In this document: positions 35,227-44,792 of the stretch, in pieces
Position numbering within the stretch: position 1 is the first letter of the stretch
Layout of the letters: every line of letters starts with the position of its first letter
DNA from: Mesorhizobium sp. SOD10
Lineage (GTDB): Bacteria; Pseudomonadota; Alphaproteobacteria; Rhizobiales; Rhizobiaceae
Assembly (NCBI GenBank): GCA_000824805.1
Contig: CCNA01000023.1
Location: forward strand, 62,001-126,000
Direction: 5' to 3'
DNA length: 64,000 nucleotides
Translations under genes and position numbers: made by a program
The notes under the pieces: model-generated
The model's input: only the letters and a program-made list of their open reading frames with translations
What the model was told of the DNA's origin: nothing
The model's database searches: none

Positions 35227-37631
35227 AATTCACCCTCTCCTGGCTCAAGGACCATCTCGAGACCGACGCCTCGCTTGCCGAGATCGTCGAGCGGCTGACC
35301 GCGATCGGCCTCGAAGTCGAGCATGTCGACGACAAGTCCGGCCTGAAGCCCTTCGTCATCGCCAAGGTGCTGACGGCGGTGCAGCATCCCGACGCCGACC
35401 GGCTGCGGGTGCTCACCGTCGACACCGGCGACGGCAAGCCGCCGGTCCAGGTGGTGTGCGGGGCGCCCAACGCCCGCGCGGGCCTGATCGGCGCTTTTGC
35501 GGCGCCCGGCACCTACATTCCCGGCATCGACGTGACGCTTTCGGTCGGCAAGATTCGCGGCGTCGAAAGCCACGGCATGATGTGCTCCGAGCGCGAGTTG
35601 GAAATCTCCGACGAGCATAACGGCATCATCGATTTGCCCGAGGACGCGCCGGTCGGCACCAGCTTCGCGGCCTACGCGCATCTCGACGATCCGGTCATCG
35701 AGATCAATTTGACGCCGAACCGGCCGGACGCGACCAGCGTCTACGGCATCGCGCGCGATCTCGCGGCGAGCGGGCTTGGCCGCCTCACCGGCGGCGGGAT
35801 CATGCCGCATGCCGGCGACGGGCTGTGCCCGGTCAAGGTCACGATCGAGGCGCCGGAGCTCTGCCCGGGCTTCGCGCTGACATTGGTGAAGGGCGTCAAG
35901 AACGGATCATCGCCGAAATGGCTGCAGCAGCGGCTGATCGCCATCGGGCTGCGCCCGATCAGCGCGCTGGTCGACATCACCAATTACGTCACCTTCGACC
36001 GCGGCCGCCCGCTGCATGTCTTCGACGCGAAGAAAGTCGCCGGCAACCTGGTGGTGCGGCGCGCCAAGGAAGGCGAGACGGTGCTGGCGCTCGACGGGCG
36101 CGAATACACGCTGACGCCGGAAATGTGCGTGATCGCCGACGACAATGGCGTCGAATCGATCGCCGGCATCATGGGCGGCGAGCATTCGGGCTGCGACGAA
36201 AACACCACCGACGTGCTGATCGAATCGGCGCTCTGGGACCCGATCACCACGGCCCGCACCGGCCGCGCGCTCGGCATCATCAGCGACGCGCGCTATCGCT
36301 TCGAGCGCGGCGTCGACCCGGAATTCATGGTGCCGGGCATAGAGCTCGCGACCAAGCTGGTGCTCGAATTCTGCGGCGGCACGCCTTCTGAAATCGAGGT
36401 TGCCGGTTATGCCGGCCACAAGCCGAAGGTCGTCACCTTCCCGCTGTCGGAAGTGAAGCGGCTGACCGGCATCGAGGTGCCCAGGGCCGAGGCGCTGGAC
36501 ATCCTGACCCGGCTCGGCTTCGAGCCGCAGGGCTCTGGCGACGTGGTCAAGGTGAAGGTGCCGTCCTGGCGGCCGGATGTCGACGGCAAGGCCGATCTCG
36601 TCGAGGAGGTGATGCGCATCCACGGCGTCGACAACATCGCGCCGCAGCCGCTGACCTCGCATGACGCCGTCAACGGCAAGATCCTGACCACGCTGCAGGT
36701 GCGCACCCGTTCGGCCAAGCGCGCGCTGGCCGTGCGCGGCATGATGGAGGCCGTGACCTGGTCGTTCATCCCGGCCAAGCATGCCGAGCTGTTCGGCGGC
36801 GGCCAGAACGGCCTGAAACTCGCCAACCCGATCGCCGCCGACATGTCCGACATGCGGCCCTCGTTGCTGCCCGGGCTGATCGCGGCCGCGCAGCGCAATG
36901 CCGACCGCGGTATCGGCGATGTGGCGCTGTTCGAGGTCTCAGGCACTTATGAAGGTGGCACGCCGGAACAGCAGCGGCGCGTGGCCGCTGGTGTCAGGCG
37001 CGGCACCGCCAAGCTCGACGGCTCGGGCCGCAGTTGGGCCGGCAATGCCGGGCCGGTCGGCGTGTTCGACGCCAAGGCGGACGCGATCGCGGCGCTCGAA
37101 GCCTGCGGCGCGCCGGTCGACCGGCTGCAGATCGAGCCTGGCGGCCCGGCCTGGTATCATCCGGGACGTTCCGGCACGATCAAGCTCGGCCCGAAGACCC
37201 TGCTCGGCACGTTCGGCGAATTCCACCCGAAGACGCTGGAAACGCTCGACGCCTCCGGCCCGCTCTGCGGCTTCGAGGTTTTCGTCGACGCCGTGCCGGA
37301 GCCGAAGGCCAAGCCGACGCGCACCAAGCCGAAGCTCGAACTTTCGCCGTTCCAGGCGGTGAAGCGCGACTTCGCCTTCGTCGTCGACAGGACTGTGGAA
37401 GCCGGCACGCTGGTGCGGGCTGCTTTGGCCGCCGACAAGAAGCTGGTCACCGGCGTTTCGGTGTTCGACGTCTTCGAAGGCGCTTCGCTCGGTGCCGCCA
37501 AGAAGTCGATCGCCATCGAGGTCTCGATCCAGCCGGTCGAAAAGACGTTGACCGACGAGGATTTCGAGGCGCTCGCAAAACGCATCGTCGAGAACGTCAA
37601 CAAGCAGACCGGCGGCGTGCTGAGGGCGTAA
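35223..37631 (+). CDS. pheT: Phenylalanyl-tRNA synthetase beta subunit
   Basis: An 802-residue PheT. An N-terminal tRNA-binding (OB) domain is at about 40-150 (VLTAVQHPDADRLRVLTVD, VVCGAPNAR), followed by the B3/4 editing domain, B5, the catalytic-like core and a C-terminal FDX-ACB anticodon-binding domain (AVKRDFAFVVDRTVEAG ... KKSIAIEVSIQP). ATG at 35223 overlaps the GFA gene stop. Length is typical. Confidence 0.97.
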   Translation: MKFTLSWLKDHLETDASLAEIVERLTAIGLEVEHVDDKSGLKPFVIAKVLTAVQHPDADRLRVLTVDTGDGKPPVQVVCGAPNARAGLIGAFAAPGTYIPGIDVTLSVGKIRGVESHGMMCSERELEISDEHNGIIDLPEDAPVGTSFAAYAHLDDPVIEINLTPNRPDATSVYGIARDLAASGLGRLTGGGIMPHAGDGLCPVKVTIEAPELCPGFALTLVKGVKNGSSPKWLQQRLIAIGLRPISALVDITNYVTFDRGRPLHVFDAKKVAGNLVVRRAKEGETVLALDGREYTLTPEMCVIADDNGVESIAGIMGGEHSGCDENTTDVLIESALWDPITTARTGRALGIISDARYRFERGVDPEFMVPGIELATKLVLEFCGGTPSEIEVAGYAGHKPKVVTFPLSEVKRLTGIEVPRAEALDILTRLGFEPQGSGDVVKVKVPSWRPDVDGKADLVEEVMRIHGVDNIAPQPLTSHDAVNGKILTTLQVRTRSAKRALAVRGMMEAVTWSFIPAKHAELFGGGQNGLKLANPIAADMSDMRPSLLPGLIAAAQRNADRGIGDVALFEVSGTYEGGTPEQQRRVAAGVRRGTAKLDGSGRSWAGNAGPVGVFDAKADAIAALEACGAPVDRLQIEPGGPAWYHPGRSGTIKLGPKTLLGTFGEFHPKTLETLDASGPLCGFEVFVDAVPEPKAKPTRTKPKLELSPFQAVKRDFAFVVDRTVEAGTLVRAALAADKKLVTGVSVFDVFEGASLGAAKKSIAIEVSIQPVEKTLTDEDFEALAKRIVENVNKQTGGVLRA

Positions 37632-37679
37632 CGCTCTCTTGGGATTGCCGGAACAGGGCGAATCGCCTTCCAAAGGGCG

Positions 37680-38282
37680 ATGCACCATCTCCGCTACTCC
37701 GGCCTTCCCTTCGAAGAGCAACGCGCAGCCTTCCTTGCCATCGTCGCGGCGGATCCGCTGCTCGGCGAAACGCTGGCGCGCGTGCGCCAGCTCGCACTGC
37801 CGGATTGGCTGGTGGTGTCCGGTGCGCTCTACAACAGCATTTGGAACCATCTGACCGGAAAGCCGCTGGGCTACGGCATCAAGGATGTCGACCTGTTCTA
37901 TTTCGACGATGCCGACCTCTCCTATGAGGCGGAGGACGCGGTGATCCGCCGGGCAGCGGCGCATTTCGAGGGGCTGCCGCTGCCGGTCGAGGTGCGCAAT
38001 CAGGCGCGTGTGCACCTGTGGTATCCGGAAAAATTCGGACAGGAATGCCCGCGATACGCGAGTTCGAGCGAGTCGGTGAGCTATTTCGCGTCGAAGACGC
38101 ATGCGGTCGGGGTGCGGTACGCCGAGAGCGGCGGGCTGGAGCTGGTGGCGCCGTTCGGGCTGGATGACGTTTTTTCGTTTCGCATTACGCCGAACCGGGC
38201 GCTGGACAATCAGCGGACGCATGAGGCGAAGGGGAAGCGTGCCAGGGAGTACTGGCCGGAGATTAGTGTGGTGCCTTGGTAG
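37680..38282 (+). CDS. Nucleotidyltransferase-family protein (PF06042-type)
   Basis: A 200-residue protein with a minimal nucleotidyltransferase pattern: VVSGALYNSIWNHLTGKPLGYGIKDVDLFYFD carries the G-S/A ... D-x-D acidic motif. This family is often called DUF925. Substrate unknown. It starts 48 bp after pheT and may be read from the same transcript, but functional coupling is doubtful. Confidence 0.82.
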   Translation: MHHLRYSGLPFEEQRAAFLAIVAADPLLGETLARVRQLALPDWLVVSGALYNSIWNHLTGKPLGYGIKDVDLFYFDDADLSYEAEDAVIRRAAAHFEGLPLPVEVRNQARVHLWYPEKFGQECPRYASSSESVSYFASKTHAVGVRYAESGGLELVAPFGLDDVFSFRITPNRALDNQRTHEAKGKRAREYWPEISVVPW

Positions 38283-38304
38283 GACCGAAGAGATAAGAGG
38301 AGTC

Positions 38305-38330
38305 GGCAAAAGGGGCGCCGAAGCGCCCCT
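38305..38330 (-). terminator. Terminator of the aldo/keto reductase gene
   Basis: AGGGGCGC (38311-38318) and GCGCCCCT (38323-38330) are perfect 8-bp arms around a tetraloop; on the minus strand TTTTGCC follows. It begins six bases after the aldo/keto reductase stop and may also stop transcription from the opposite gene. Confidence 0.75.
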
Positions 38331-38336
38331 CCACCT

Positions 38337-39332
38337 TTACCCATTCACCAGCGCCAGCAACTCCTCCGTATAGCGCCTGCCGACCACCTTGTCGGGCGAC
38401 AGCGCGTCGCCGATCGCCGCCACTTCCGCGGCGCTCAACTCAATCTCTGCCGCCGCCGTGTTCTGCTCCAGGTGCCTTATCTTCCTTGCCCCCGGGATCG
38501 GCACGATGAAATCGCCCTGGTGCAGCACCCAGGCGAGCGCCAGTTGCGCCGGCGTCACGCCCTTCCCGGCCGCCATTTTCTCCAGCACCGCGATGACGGC
38601 GTTGTTGGCTGCCATCGCCTCGGCCTGGAAGCGCGGCAGGGTCAGGCGCCAATCGCCGGCGCCGAGCGCGTCCGGCTTCGCGATCGTGCCGGTGAGCAGG
38701 CCGCGGCCGAGCGGGCTGTAGGGGACAAATCCGATGCCGAGCTCGCGGCAGACGGCGAAGACCTCGTCCTCGGGATCGCGGCTCCACAGCGAATACTCGC
38801 TTTGCACGGCGGCGATCGGGTGCACGGCATGCGCTCGGCGCAGCGTGGCTGCACTCACCTCCGACAGGCCGAGCGCCCGCACCTTGCCTTCGCGCACCAG
38901 CTCGGCCATGGCGCCGACCGTGTCCTCGATCGGCACGTTGGGGTCGACGCGGTGCTGGTAATAGAGGTCGATCACGTCGGTATCGAGCCGCTTCAATGAG
39001 GCTTCCGCCACCGCCTTGACGTGCTCGGGACGGCTGTCGACGCCGACCATGCGGTCGGTGCCCGAGCCGTGCTCGGAAATCTTGAAGCCGAATTTGGTGG
39101 CGAGTGTGACCTTGTCACGCACCGGCTTCAGCGCCTTGCCGAGCAGGATCTCGTTCTCGAAGGGGCCATAGACTTCGGCCGTGTCGAAGAAGGTGACGCC
39201 GATCTCGACGGCGCGGCGCAGCGTGGCGATCGCCTCCGCCTCCGGCTGGCCGCCATAGCCGAAGCTCATGCCCATACAGCCAAGGCCGACGGGGAAGACT
39301 TCGAGTTCAGTTCCAAGTTTGCGGGTTTTCAT
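38337..39332 (-). CDS. Aldo/keto reductase
   Basis: A 331-residue NADPH-dependent AKR with the catalytic tetrad context FFDTAEVYGPFENE (Asp, Tyr), TLATKFGF (Lys) and LYYQHRVDP (His), and the C-terminal NADPH block IPGARKIRHLEQN. It resembles the AKR13/IolS-like group. The ATG at 39332 has an ideal AAGGAG site. It is divergent from a LysR gene across 96 bp, the usual layout of a regulated target. Confidence 0.93.
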   Translation of the reverse strand: MKTRKLGTELEVFPVGLGCMGMSFGYGGQPEAEAIATLRRAVEIGVTFFDTAEVYGPFENEILLGKALKPVRDKVTLATKFGFKISEHGSGTDRMVGVDSRPEHVKAVAEASLKRLDTDVIDLYYQHRVDPNVPIEDTVGAMAELVREGKVRALGLSEVSAATLRRAHAVHPIAAVQSEYSLWSRDPEDEVFAVCRELGIGFVPYSPLGRGLLTGTIAKPDALGAGDWRLTLPRFQAEAMAANNAVIAVLEKMAAGKGVTPAQLALAWVLHQGDFIVPIPGARKIRHLEQNTAAAEIELSAAEVAAIGDALSPDKVVGRRYTEELLALVNG

Positions 39333-39428
39333 GGCGCATCTCCTTGTTGCGATGGGCATGAGATAGCGGCTGTCAGTACGTTCGATAATTCTCTCTCTTT
39401 TGCACAGCTTGCTCTATAAAATAGAACG

Positions 39429-40319
39429 ATGAACCGGACAAACCTTTCCCAGCTCGCCGTGCTTGCCACCGTCGCCCAGTGCGCCAGCTTCCGCGGCGCC
39501 GCGCGCGAGCTCGGCATCGCGCCTTCGGCGGTGAGCCATGCGGTGTCCAGCCTGGAGGCGCGGCTCGGCGTGCGGCTGCTCGCGCGCAGCACACGCAGCG
39601 TCGCGCCGACCGAAGAAGGCGCGCAGTTGCTCGAACGGCTGCGGCCGGCGCTGTCGGAGATCGATCTCGCGCTGGAGACGGCTGTCGAGGCGCGCGACCG
39701 GCCGGCGGGGAATCTCAGGCTCAGCGTGCCGCGCACCGCCGCGCATCTGGTGCTGACGCCGCGGCTCGGCGCCTTTGCCGCCGCCTATCCCGACATCATG
39801 CTGGAGATCGTCATCGAGGATCGTTTCACCGATGTGGTCGAAGGCGGCTTCGACGCCGGCGTCCGGCTCGGCGAAAGCCTGCAGCGCGACATGATCGCGG
39901 TGCGCATCGGGCCAGACATCCGCGGCGCGGTGGTCGGCGCGCCATCCTATTTCGCCTCTATGCCGAAGCCGCGCCATCCGCGCGACCTTGCCGGCCATCG
40001 CTGCATCCGCTTCCGTTTCTCCAGCGGCATCCTTTATCGCTGGGAGTTCGAGAAGGACGGCGAGGAAATCGAGATCGCGGCGCAAGGACCGCTGATCCTG
40101 GACGAGGATCATCTGATCGCCCAGGCGGCGGTCGACGGCGCCGGTCTCGCCTTCGTCTTCGAGCCCTATGTGCGGGCGCCGCTTGCCGACGGCAGGCTGA
40201 TCCGGGTGCTGGAGGACTGGTGCCCGTCCTTCGACGGCTTCTTCGTCTATTATCCGAGCCGCCGCCAGATGCGGCCGGCGCTCCGGGCGTTCGTGGATTT
40301 CTTCAAGGTGGGTGGGTGA
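39429..40319 (+). CDS. LysR-family transcriptional regulator
   Basis: A 296-residue LysR protein: winged helix-turn-helix at residues 1-60 (SFRGAARELGIAPSAVSHAVSSLEARLGVRLLAR) and an effector-binding domain from about 90. It resembles the group that controls adjacent reductases or dehydrogenases. It is divergent from the aldo/keto reductase at 38337, which is its likely target. Confidence 0.93.
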   Translation: MNRTNLSQLAVLATVAQCASFRGAARELGIAPSAVSHAVSSLEARLGVRLLARSTRSVAPTEEGAQLLERLRPALSEIDLALETAVEARDRPAGNLRLSVPRTAAHLVLTPRLGAFAAAYPDIMLEIVIEDRFTDVVEGGFDAGVRLGESLQRDMIAVRIGPDIRGAVVGAPSYFASMPKPRHPRDLAGHRCIRFRFSSGILYRWEFEKDGEEIEIAAQGPLILDEDHLIAQAAVDGAGLAFVFEPYVRAPLADGRLIRVLEDWCPSFDGFFVYYPSRRQMRPALRAFVDFFKVGG

Positions 40320-40346
40320 ACCCACCCTCCCCGTTGCGAGGAGGGT
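40311..40346 (+). terminator. Paired small hairpins after the LysR gene
   Basis: GGTGGG/CCCACC (40311-40326, overlapping the stop codon) and ACCCTCC/GGAGGGT (40324-40346) form two adjacent or competing hairpins. No T tract follows, so termination is uncertain; this may be a fragment of a dispersed intergenic repeat. Confidence 0.35.
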
Positions 40347-40390
40347 AAAGGTTCCCGGAAGAAAGCCGCCGCCGGCTTCGTTCGCCTCCC

Positions 40391-40960
40391 ATGCAACCCA
40401 TCACCAATACCCCCACCCGCTATGGCTGGGCGATGATCTTCCTCCACTGGCTGATCGGCATCATTTTCATCGGCCAGTTCGCGCTCGGCGTCGTCATGAT
40501 GCGTACGACAAGCCAGCGGACCTCCTTCGAGCTGATCCAGTTGCACAAATCCTTCGGCTTCCTGCTGCTGGGGCTGATCATCCTGCGCATCGCCTGGCGC
40601 CTCGGCAATGCGACGCCGGCTTTGCCGCCTTCGGTCGGCACGCTGGAACGCAGGACAGCGCCGCTGGCGCATTTCGCACTCTATGCCTTTCAGATCGCGC
40701 TGCCGCTCTCCGGCTGGGCGCTGGTCTCGGTGTCGACGCTGGAGATCCCGACCATGCCCTTCAACCTTTTCGTGATGCCCGATCTGCCGCTGACCGAATC
40801 CGACTCCGCGGAAGGGTTCTGGATTTCCGCGCATTGGTATCTCGCCTATGCCGGCATCGCGCTGGTGGCGCTGCACATGGCGGCGGCGCTGCGCCATCAT
40901 TTCCTGCTGCGCGACACGGTGCTGACGCGCATGATCACGCCTTCGTCAGGCAGGGAATAG
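40391..40960 (+). CDS. Cytochrome b561-family membrane protein
   Basis: A 189-residue four-helix membrane cytochrome. Haem-ligand His residues are seen in IFLHWLIGIIF, QLHKSFGFLLLGL, and the fourth helix HWYLAYAGIALVALHMAAALRHHF. These proteins pass electrons from the quinone pool or other donors to periplasmic partners. It lies 67 bp upstream of a YceI-family gene; the pairing of cytochrome b561 and YceI is common in proteobacteria. Confidence 0.9.
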   Translation: MQPITNTPTRYGWAMIFLHWLIGIIFIGQFALGVVMMRTTSQRTSFELIQLHKSFGFLLLGLIILRIAWRLGNATPALPPSVGTLERRTAPLAHFALYAFQIALPLSGWALVSVSTLEIPTMPFNLFVMPDLPLTESDSAEGFWISAHWYLAYAGIALVALHMAAALRHHFLLRDTVLTRMITPSSGRE

Positions 40961-41027
40961 AACCGCGCCATTATTCGTTGGTGGCGCGAGAACGCAGAAA
41001 AAGCGTATCTGCGGAAGGAAGCAACCC

Positions 41028-41603
41028 ATGAACACGCGCATCCTCGGATTGGCGGCTTTTGCCGCTTGCCTTGCCGTGCCTGCCATGGCCGCGGTGGCGC
41101 TCAGCGACGCCGCCGGCAGCTACATGATCAGCCCCTCGGGCTCCTCGATCCGCTTCACCATCGGCAAGGCCGGCGGCGGCGGCTTCGACGGCGCCTTCGG
41201 CCGCTTCAAGGGCACGATCCGTATCGACAGTGGCGATGTCGGCCGCTCGAAGGTCGACCTCACCATCTATCCCGAAAGCGTCGGCACCGGGCAGGGCCGC
41301 ATCGACGCCTTCCTGCGCTCCGACGCAGTGTTCGACGCCGCCAACAATCCGGAAATCCAGTTCCGCTCCACCAACGTGACGCGCACCGGCGACACGACGG
41401 CCGTGGTGACCGGTCGGCTGACGGCGCGCGGCAAGACGTTTCCGGAGAAATTCACGGCCGAGCTCGGCGGGCTGACAGGCCGGACGATCAAGTTCCACGT
41501 CACCGGCAAGGTGCTCAGGTCGCGCTACGGCATGGATGTCGGCACGCCGCTCTATTCGAACGTCGTCGATTTCGACATGACGCTGACGGGCAGAAGGGGC
41601 TGA
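41028..41603 (+). CDS. YceI-family periplasmic lipid-binding protein
   Basis: A 191-residue secreted protein. Signal peptide residues 1-22 (MNTRILGLAAFAACLAVPAMA, cleavage after AMA), then the YceI lipocalin-like barrel (SIRFTIGKAGGGGFDGAFGRFKGTI, RIDAFLRSDAVFDAANNPEIQF, TGRLTARG). YceI homologues bind polyprenyl-type lipids such as quinones. AAGGAAGCAACCC precedes the start. Probably one operon with the cytochrome b561 gene. Confidence 0.9.
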   Translation: MNTRILGLAAFAACLAVPAMAAVALSDAAGSYMISPSGSSIRFTIGKAGGGGFDGAFGRFKGTIRIDSGDVGRSKVDLTIYPESVGTGQGRIDAFLRSDAVFDAANNPEIQFRSTNVTRTGDTTAVVTGRLTARGKTFPEKFTAELGGLTGRTIKFHVTGKVLRSRYGMDVGTPLYSNVVDFDMTLTGRRG

Positions 41604-41616
41604 GCACAGCGCCTTT

Positions 41617-41830
41617 CCTCTCCCCCGGCAAAGCCGGGGGAGAGGTGGCTCGGGCGAAGCCCGAGACGGAGCGGGGGGCGACGCTCGCGACGGCGGAGTC
41701 TTTGAAAGTAAAGCTTAGCCCGCCATAACTGAGGCTCAAGGCGTCAGAGTCGTCCAGGTCAGCCCTCCTACGAAGACCCCTCTCCGTCCCGGCTTCGCCG
41801 GGCCACCTCTCCCCACTGCGTGGGGCGAGG
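41617..41830. repeat. Palindromic mosaic repeat between YceI and the oxidoreductase
   Basis: A 214-bp inverted repeat. Hairpin 41617-41645 has CCTCTCCCCCGGC paired with GCCGGGGGAGAGG; AGAGGTGGCTCGGGCGAAGCCCGAGACGGAG at 41641-41670 is the inverted counterpart of 41778-41816. The outer hairpin could also terminate the yceI transcript. It fills the 299-bp gene-free stretch; nothing coding is seen. Confidence 0.8.
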
Positions 41831-41902
41831 AACTGGCGTACATTGGCTTTTCTCCGGAATTGGGGCACACCTCCATCGAGATAACCGACATGGAGAAGCG
41901 TG

Positions 41903-42889
41903 ATGTTCCGATGGGGTGTTCTGTCGACGGCGAAGATCGGCCGCGAGCAGCTTTTGCCGGCAATCGTGGAATCGGAGAACGGCGTCCTGTCGGCGATCGC
42001 CAGCCGCGACCTGTCGAAGGCCAAGGCTCTGGGCGAGCGTTTCGGCGCCCGCCATGCCTTCGGCTCCTATGAGGAGCTGCTTGCGTCGAAGGAGGTCGAC
42101 GGCGTCTACATTCCGCTGCCCACCTCCCAGCATGTCGAATGGACGGCGAAGGCGATCGAGGCCGGCAAGCACGTGCTGGTGGAAAAGCCGCTGGCGCTCG
42201 ACGCCAAGGACATCCCGCCGCTGATCAAGCTGCGCGACCAAAAGAAGGTGCTGGTCTGCGAGGCCTTCATGGTCACTTACCACCCGCAATGGATCAAGGT
42301 GCGCGACCTCATCGCCGGCGGCGCCATCGGCCGGCTGCGCCATGTGCAAGGCGCGTTCTCCTATTACAATGTCGACCCCAAGAACATGCGCAACCAGCTC
42401 GACCTAGGCGGCGGCGCGCTGCCCGACATCGGCGTCTATCCAACCGTGTCGACCCGCTTTTCGACCGGCAAGGAGCCACTCCGCGTGCAGGCGACGATCG
42501 AGCGCGACAAGAATTTCGGCACCGACATCTATTCCTCGATCCGCGCCGATTTCGGCGAGTTCGAACTCTCCTTCTATCTCTCGACGCAGATGGCGGCGCG
42601 ACAGGTGATGGTGTTCCACGGCGAGAAGGGTTTCATCGAGGTCTTCGCCCCCTTCAATGCCGGGCTCTACGACCACCACCGCATCGAGCTGCACAACCAG
42701 AACCATACGGAGGCGCAGGTGTTCCGCTTCCCCGGCACGCAGCAATACCGGCTGGAATGCGAAGCCTTCGTGCGCGCCGCCCAGGGCGGCAAGGACCGCG
42801 TCTTCACGCTGGAGGAATCGGTGCTCAATCAGAAGGTCATCGACGCCATCTTCCGCGCCGGAGAGAAGGACGGCTGGGAAGCCGTCTGA
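41903..42889 (+). CDS. Gfo/Idh/MocA-family oxidoreductase
   Basis: A 328-residue NAD(P)-dependent dehydrogenase. An N-terminal Rossmann fold (WGVLSTAKIGREQLLPAI) is followed by the family motif VEKPLAL near residue 95 and a C-terminal alpha/beta domain. Closest in feel to glucose-fructose oxidoreductase or dihydrodiol dehydrogenase types, but the substrate is not determinable. GGAGAAG precedes the ATG at 41903; the GTG at 41900 is an alternative. It lies 37 bp before the FAD dehydrogenase gene. Confidence 0.9.
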   Translation: MFRWGVLSTAKIGREQLLPAIVESENGVLSAIASRDLSKAKALGERFGARHAFGSYEELLASKEVDGVYIPLPTSQHVEWTAKAIEAGKHVLVEKPLALDAKDIPPLIKLRDQKKVLVCEAFMVTYHPQWIKVRDLIAGGAIGRLRHVQGAFSYYNVDPKNMRNQLDLGGGALPDIGVYPTVSTRFSTGKEPLRVQATIERDKNFGTDIYSSIRADFGEFELSFYLSTQMAARQVMVFHGEKGFIEVFAPFNAGLYDHHRIELHNQNHTEAQVFRFPGTQQYRLECEAFVRAAQGGKDRVFTLEESVLNQKVIDAIFRAGEKDGWEAV

Positions 42890-42926
42890 GACGCCGTCGG
42901 AACGACGCTTTGGGGGGAAAACAAAG

Positions 42927-44585
42927 ATGGCTGACGACGCGGACGTGATCATTGTCGGTGCGGGGCTGGCGGGCCTCGTCGCCGCGGCCGAGCTGGCTGA
43001 CGCCGGCAGGAAGATCATCATCGTCGACCAGGAGCCGGAGCAATCGCTGGGCGGTCAGGCCTTCTGGTCGTTCGGCGGATTGTTCCTGGTCGATTCGCCG
43101 GAGCAGCGGCGCATGCGCATCCGCGATTCGCACGACCTCGCACTGGAAGACTGGATGGGCACGGCCGCCTTCGACAGGCCTGAGGATTTCTGGCCGCGCC
43201 AATGGGCGGAAGCCTATGTCGGCTTCGCCGCCGGCGAGAAACGCGCCTGGCTGGTCGAGCGGGACCTGAAATTCTTTCCCGTGGTCGGCTGGGCCGAGCG
43301 CGGCGGCGGCAACGCGGTCGGCCACGGCAATTCGGTGCCGCGCTTCCACATCACATGGGGGACCGGGCCCGGCGTGCTCGAACCTTTCGTGCTGCGCGTG
43401 CGCGAGGCACAGAAGCGCGGGCTCGTCCAGTTCAAGTTCCGCCACCGGGTCAACGAGATCATCCGCAGCGGCGATGCCGTCACCGGCGTGCGCGGCGATG
43501 TGCTGGAGCCGAGCAGCGTCGAACGCGGCCGCAAGAGCTCGCGCGCCGTGACCGGCGCGTTCGAGCTCCGCGCGCAGGCGGTTATCGTCGCGTCCGGGGG
43601 CATCGGCGGCAATCACGAGCTGGTGCGCAAAAACTGGCCGTCGCGCCTGGGCACGCCACCGAAGCGCATGATCACCGGCGTTCCCGACCATGTCGACGGC
43701 CGCATGCTGGCGATCACCGAGGCTGCCGGGGGAAGGGTGATCAACCGCGACCGCATGTGGCACTATGTCGAGGGCATCAAGAACTGGGCGCCGATCTGGA
43801 CCGAGCATGCGATCCGCATCCTGCCCGGCCCGTCCTCGCTCTGGCTCGACGCGCGCGGCAAAAGGCTGCCGGTGCCGCTTTATCCGGGCTTCGACACGCT
43901 TGGCACGCTCAGCCACATCATGAGCACCGGCTTCGATTATTCCTGGTTCATCCTGACCAGGAAGATCATCCAGAAGGAGTTCGCGCTGTCGGGCTCCGAG
44001 CAGAATCCCGACCTCACCGGCAAGAGCTGGCGGCGGGTGCTGGGCCGCGCCACGTCGGGCATTCCCGGCCCGGTGAAAGCCTTCATGGAAAAGGGCGAGG
44101 ATTTCATCGTCGAGGCCGATCTTTCGAGGCTGGTGGCGCGCATGAACGCGCTGGCCGGCGGCGAGCCGCTGCTTGAGGTGGCGCAGGTCGAGCGCGAGAT
44201 CCGCGCCCGCGACATGCAGCTCGACAATCCATTCTCGAAGGATGCGCAGATCACGGCGCTGCGTGGCGCCCGCGCTTATCTCGGCGACAGGCTGATCCGC
44301 ACCGCCAAGCCGCACAAGATGCTCGATCCGGCGAATGGCCCGCTGATCGCGGTGCGCCTCAACGTGCTCACCCGCAAGACACTGGGCGGGCTTGAGACCG
44401 ACCTCGACAGCCGCGTGCTCGACGCCGCCGGCCAGCCGGTGCCGGGGCTCTATGCGGTGGGCGAAGCGGCCGGCTTCGGCGGCGGCGGCGTGCATGGCTA
44501 CGCGGCGCTGGAAGGTACCTTCCTCGGCGGCTGCATCTTTTCGGGGCGCAGCGCCGGGCGGGCTGCGGCGAAGGCGGTGGCCTGA
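42927..44585 (+). CDS. FAD-binding dehydrogenase (KsdD/fumarate-reductase flavoprotein family)
   Basis: A 552-residue flavoprotein. The dinucleotide motif DVIIVGAGLAGLVAAAELADAG opens the protein, the SLGGQAFWSFGGLF block follows, IVASGGIGGNHE is in the middle and AVGEAAGFGGGGVHGYAALEGTFLGG near the end closes the FAD site. It belongs to the group annotated as 3-ketosteroid dehydrogenase-like; the substrate is unknown. GGGGGGAAAAC is the ribosome site. It may be co-transcribed with the upstream oxidoreductase. Confidence 0.9.
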   Translation: MADDADVIIVGAGLAGLVAAAELADAGRKIIIVDQEPEQSLGGQAFWSFGGLFLVDSPEQRRMRIRDSHDLALEDWMGTAAFDRPEDFWPRQWAEAYVGFAAGEKRAWLVERDLKFFPVVGWAERGGGNAVGHGNSVPRFHITWGTGPGVLEPFVLRVREAQKRGLVQFKFRHRVNEIIRSGDAVTGVRGDVLEPSSVERGRKSSRAVTGAFELRAQAVIVASGGIGGNHELVRKNWPSRLGTPPKRMITGVPDHVDGRMLAITEAAGGRVINRDRMWHYVEGIKNWAPIWTEHAIRILPGPSSLWLDARGKRLPVPLYPGFDTLGTLSHIMSTGFDYSWFILTRKIIQKEFALSGSEQNPDLTGKSWRRVLGRATSGIPGPVKAFMEKGEDFIVEADLSRLVARMNALAGGEPLLEVAQVEREIRARDMQLDNPFSKDAQITALRGARAYLGDRLIRTAKPHKMLDPANGPLIAVRLNVLTRKTLGGLETDLDSRVLDAAGQPVPGLYAVGEAAGFGGGGVHGYAALEGTFLGGCIFSGRSAGRAAAKAVA

Positions 44586-44792
44586 GAAGTAATCTCTCCG
44601 CTTGAGGCGCTGTCCCGCCAGCCCGTTCTTCGTCGCGCAAGGCCCCCTCTGCCTCCTTTGGCGACATCTGCAGGGTGCTGGCGCCACTCGTATGCGATTG
44701 CCCTGCCCTCAGCGGAAACATTTTTTGTACCCCGCGAATCCTTTCGCCCATCCGGAACGTCTTCCTCCTGCAACCCCAAGCAGGAGACGACC

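Noticed and set aside
44586..44792. An EcfG-type (GGAAC-N-CGTT) promoter before the 106-residue gene
   Set aside because: A GGAAAC is present, but the matching CGTT at 16-17 bases is absent.
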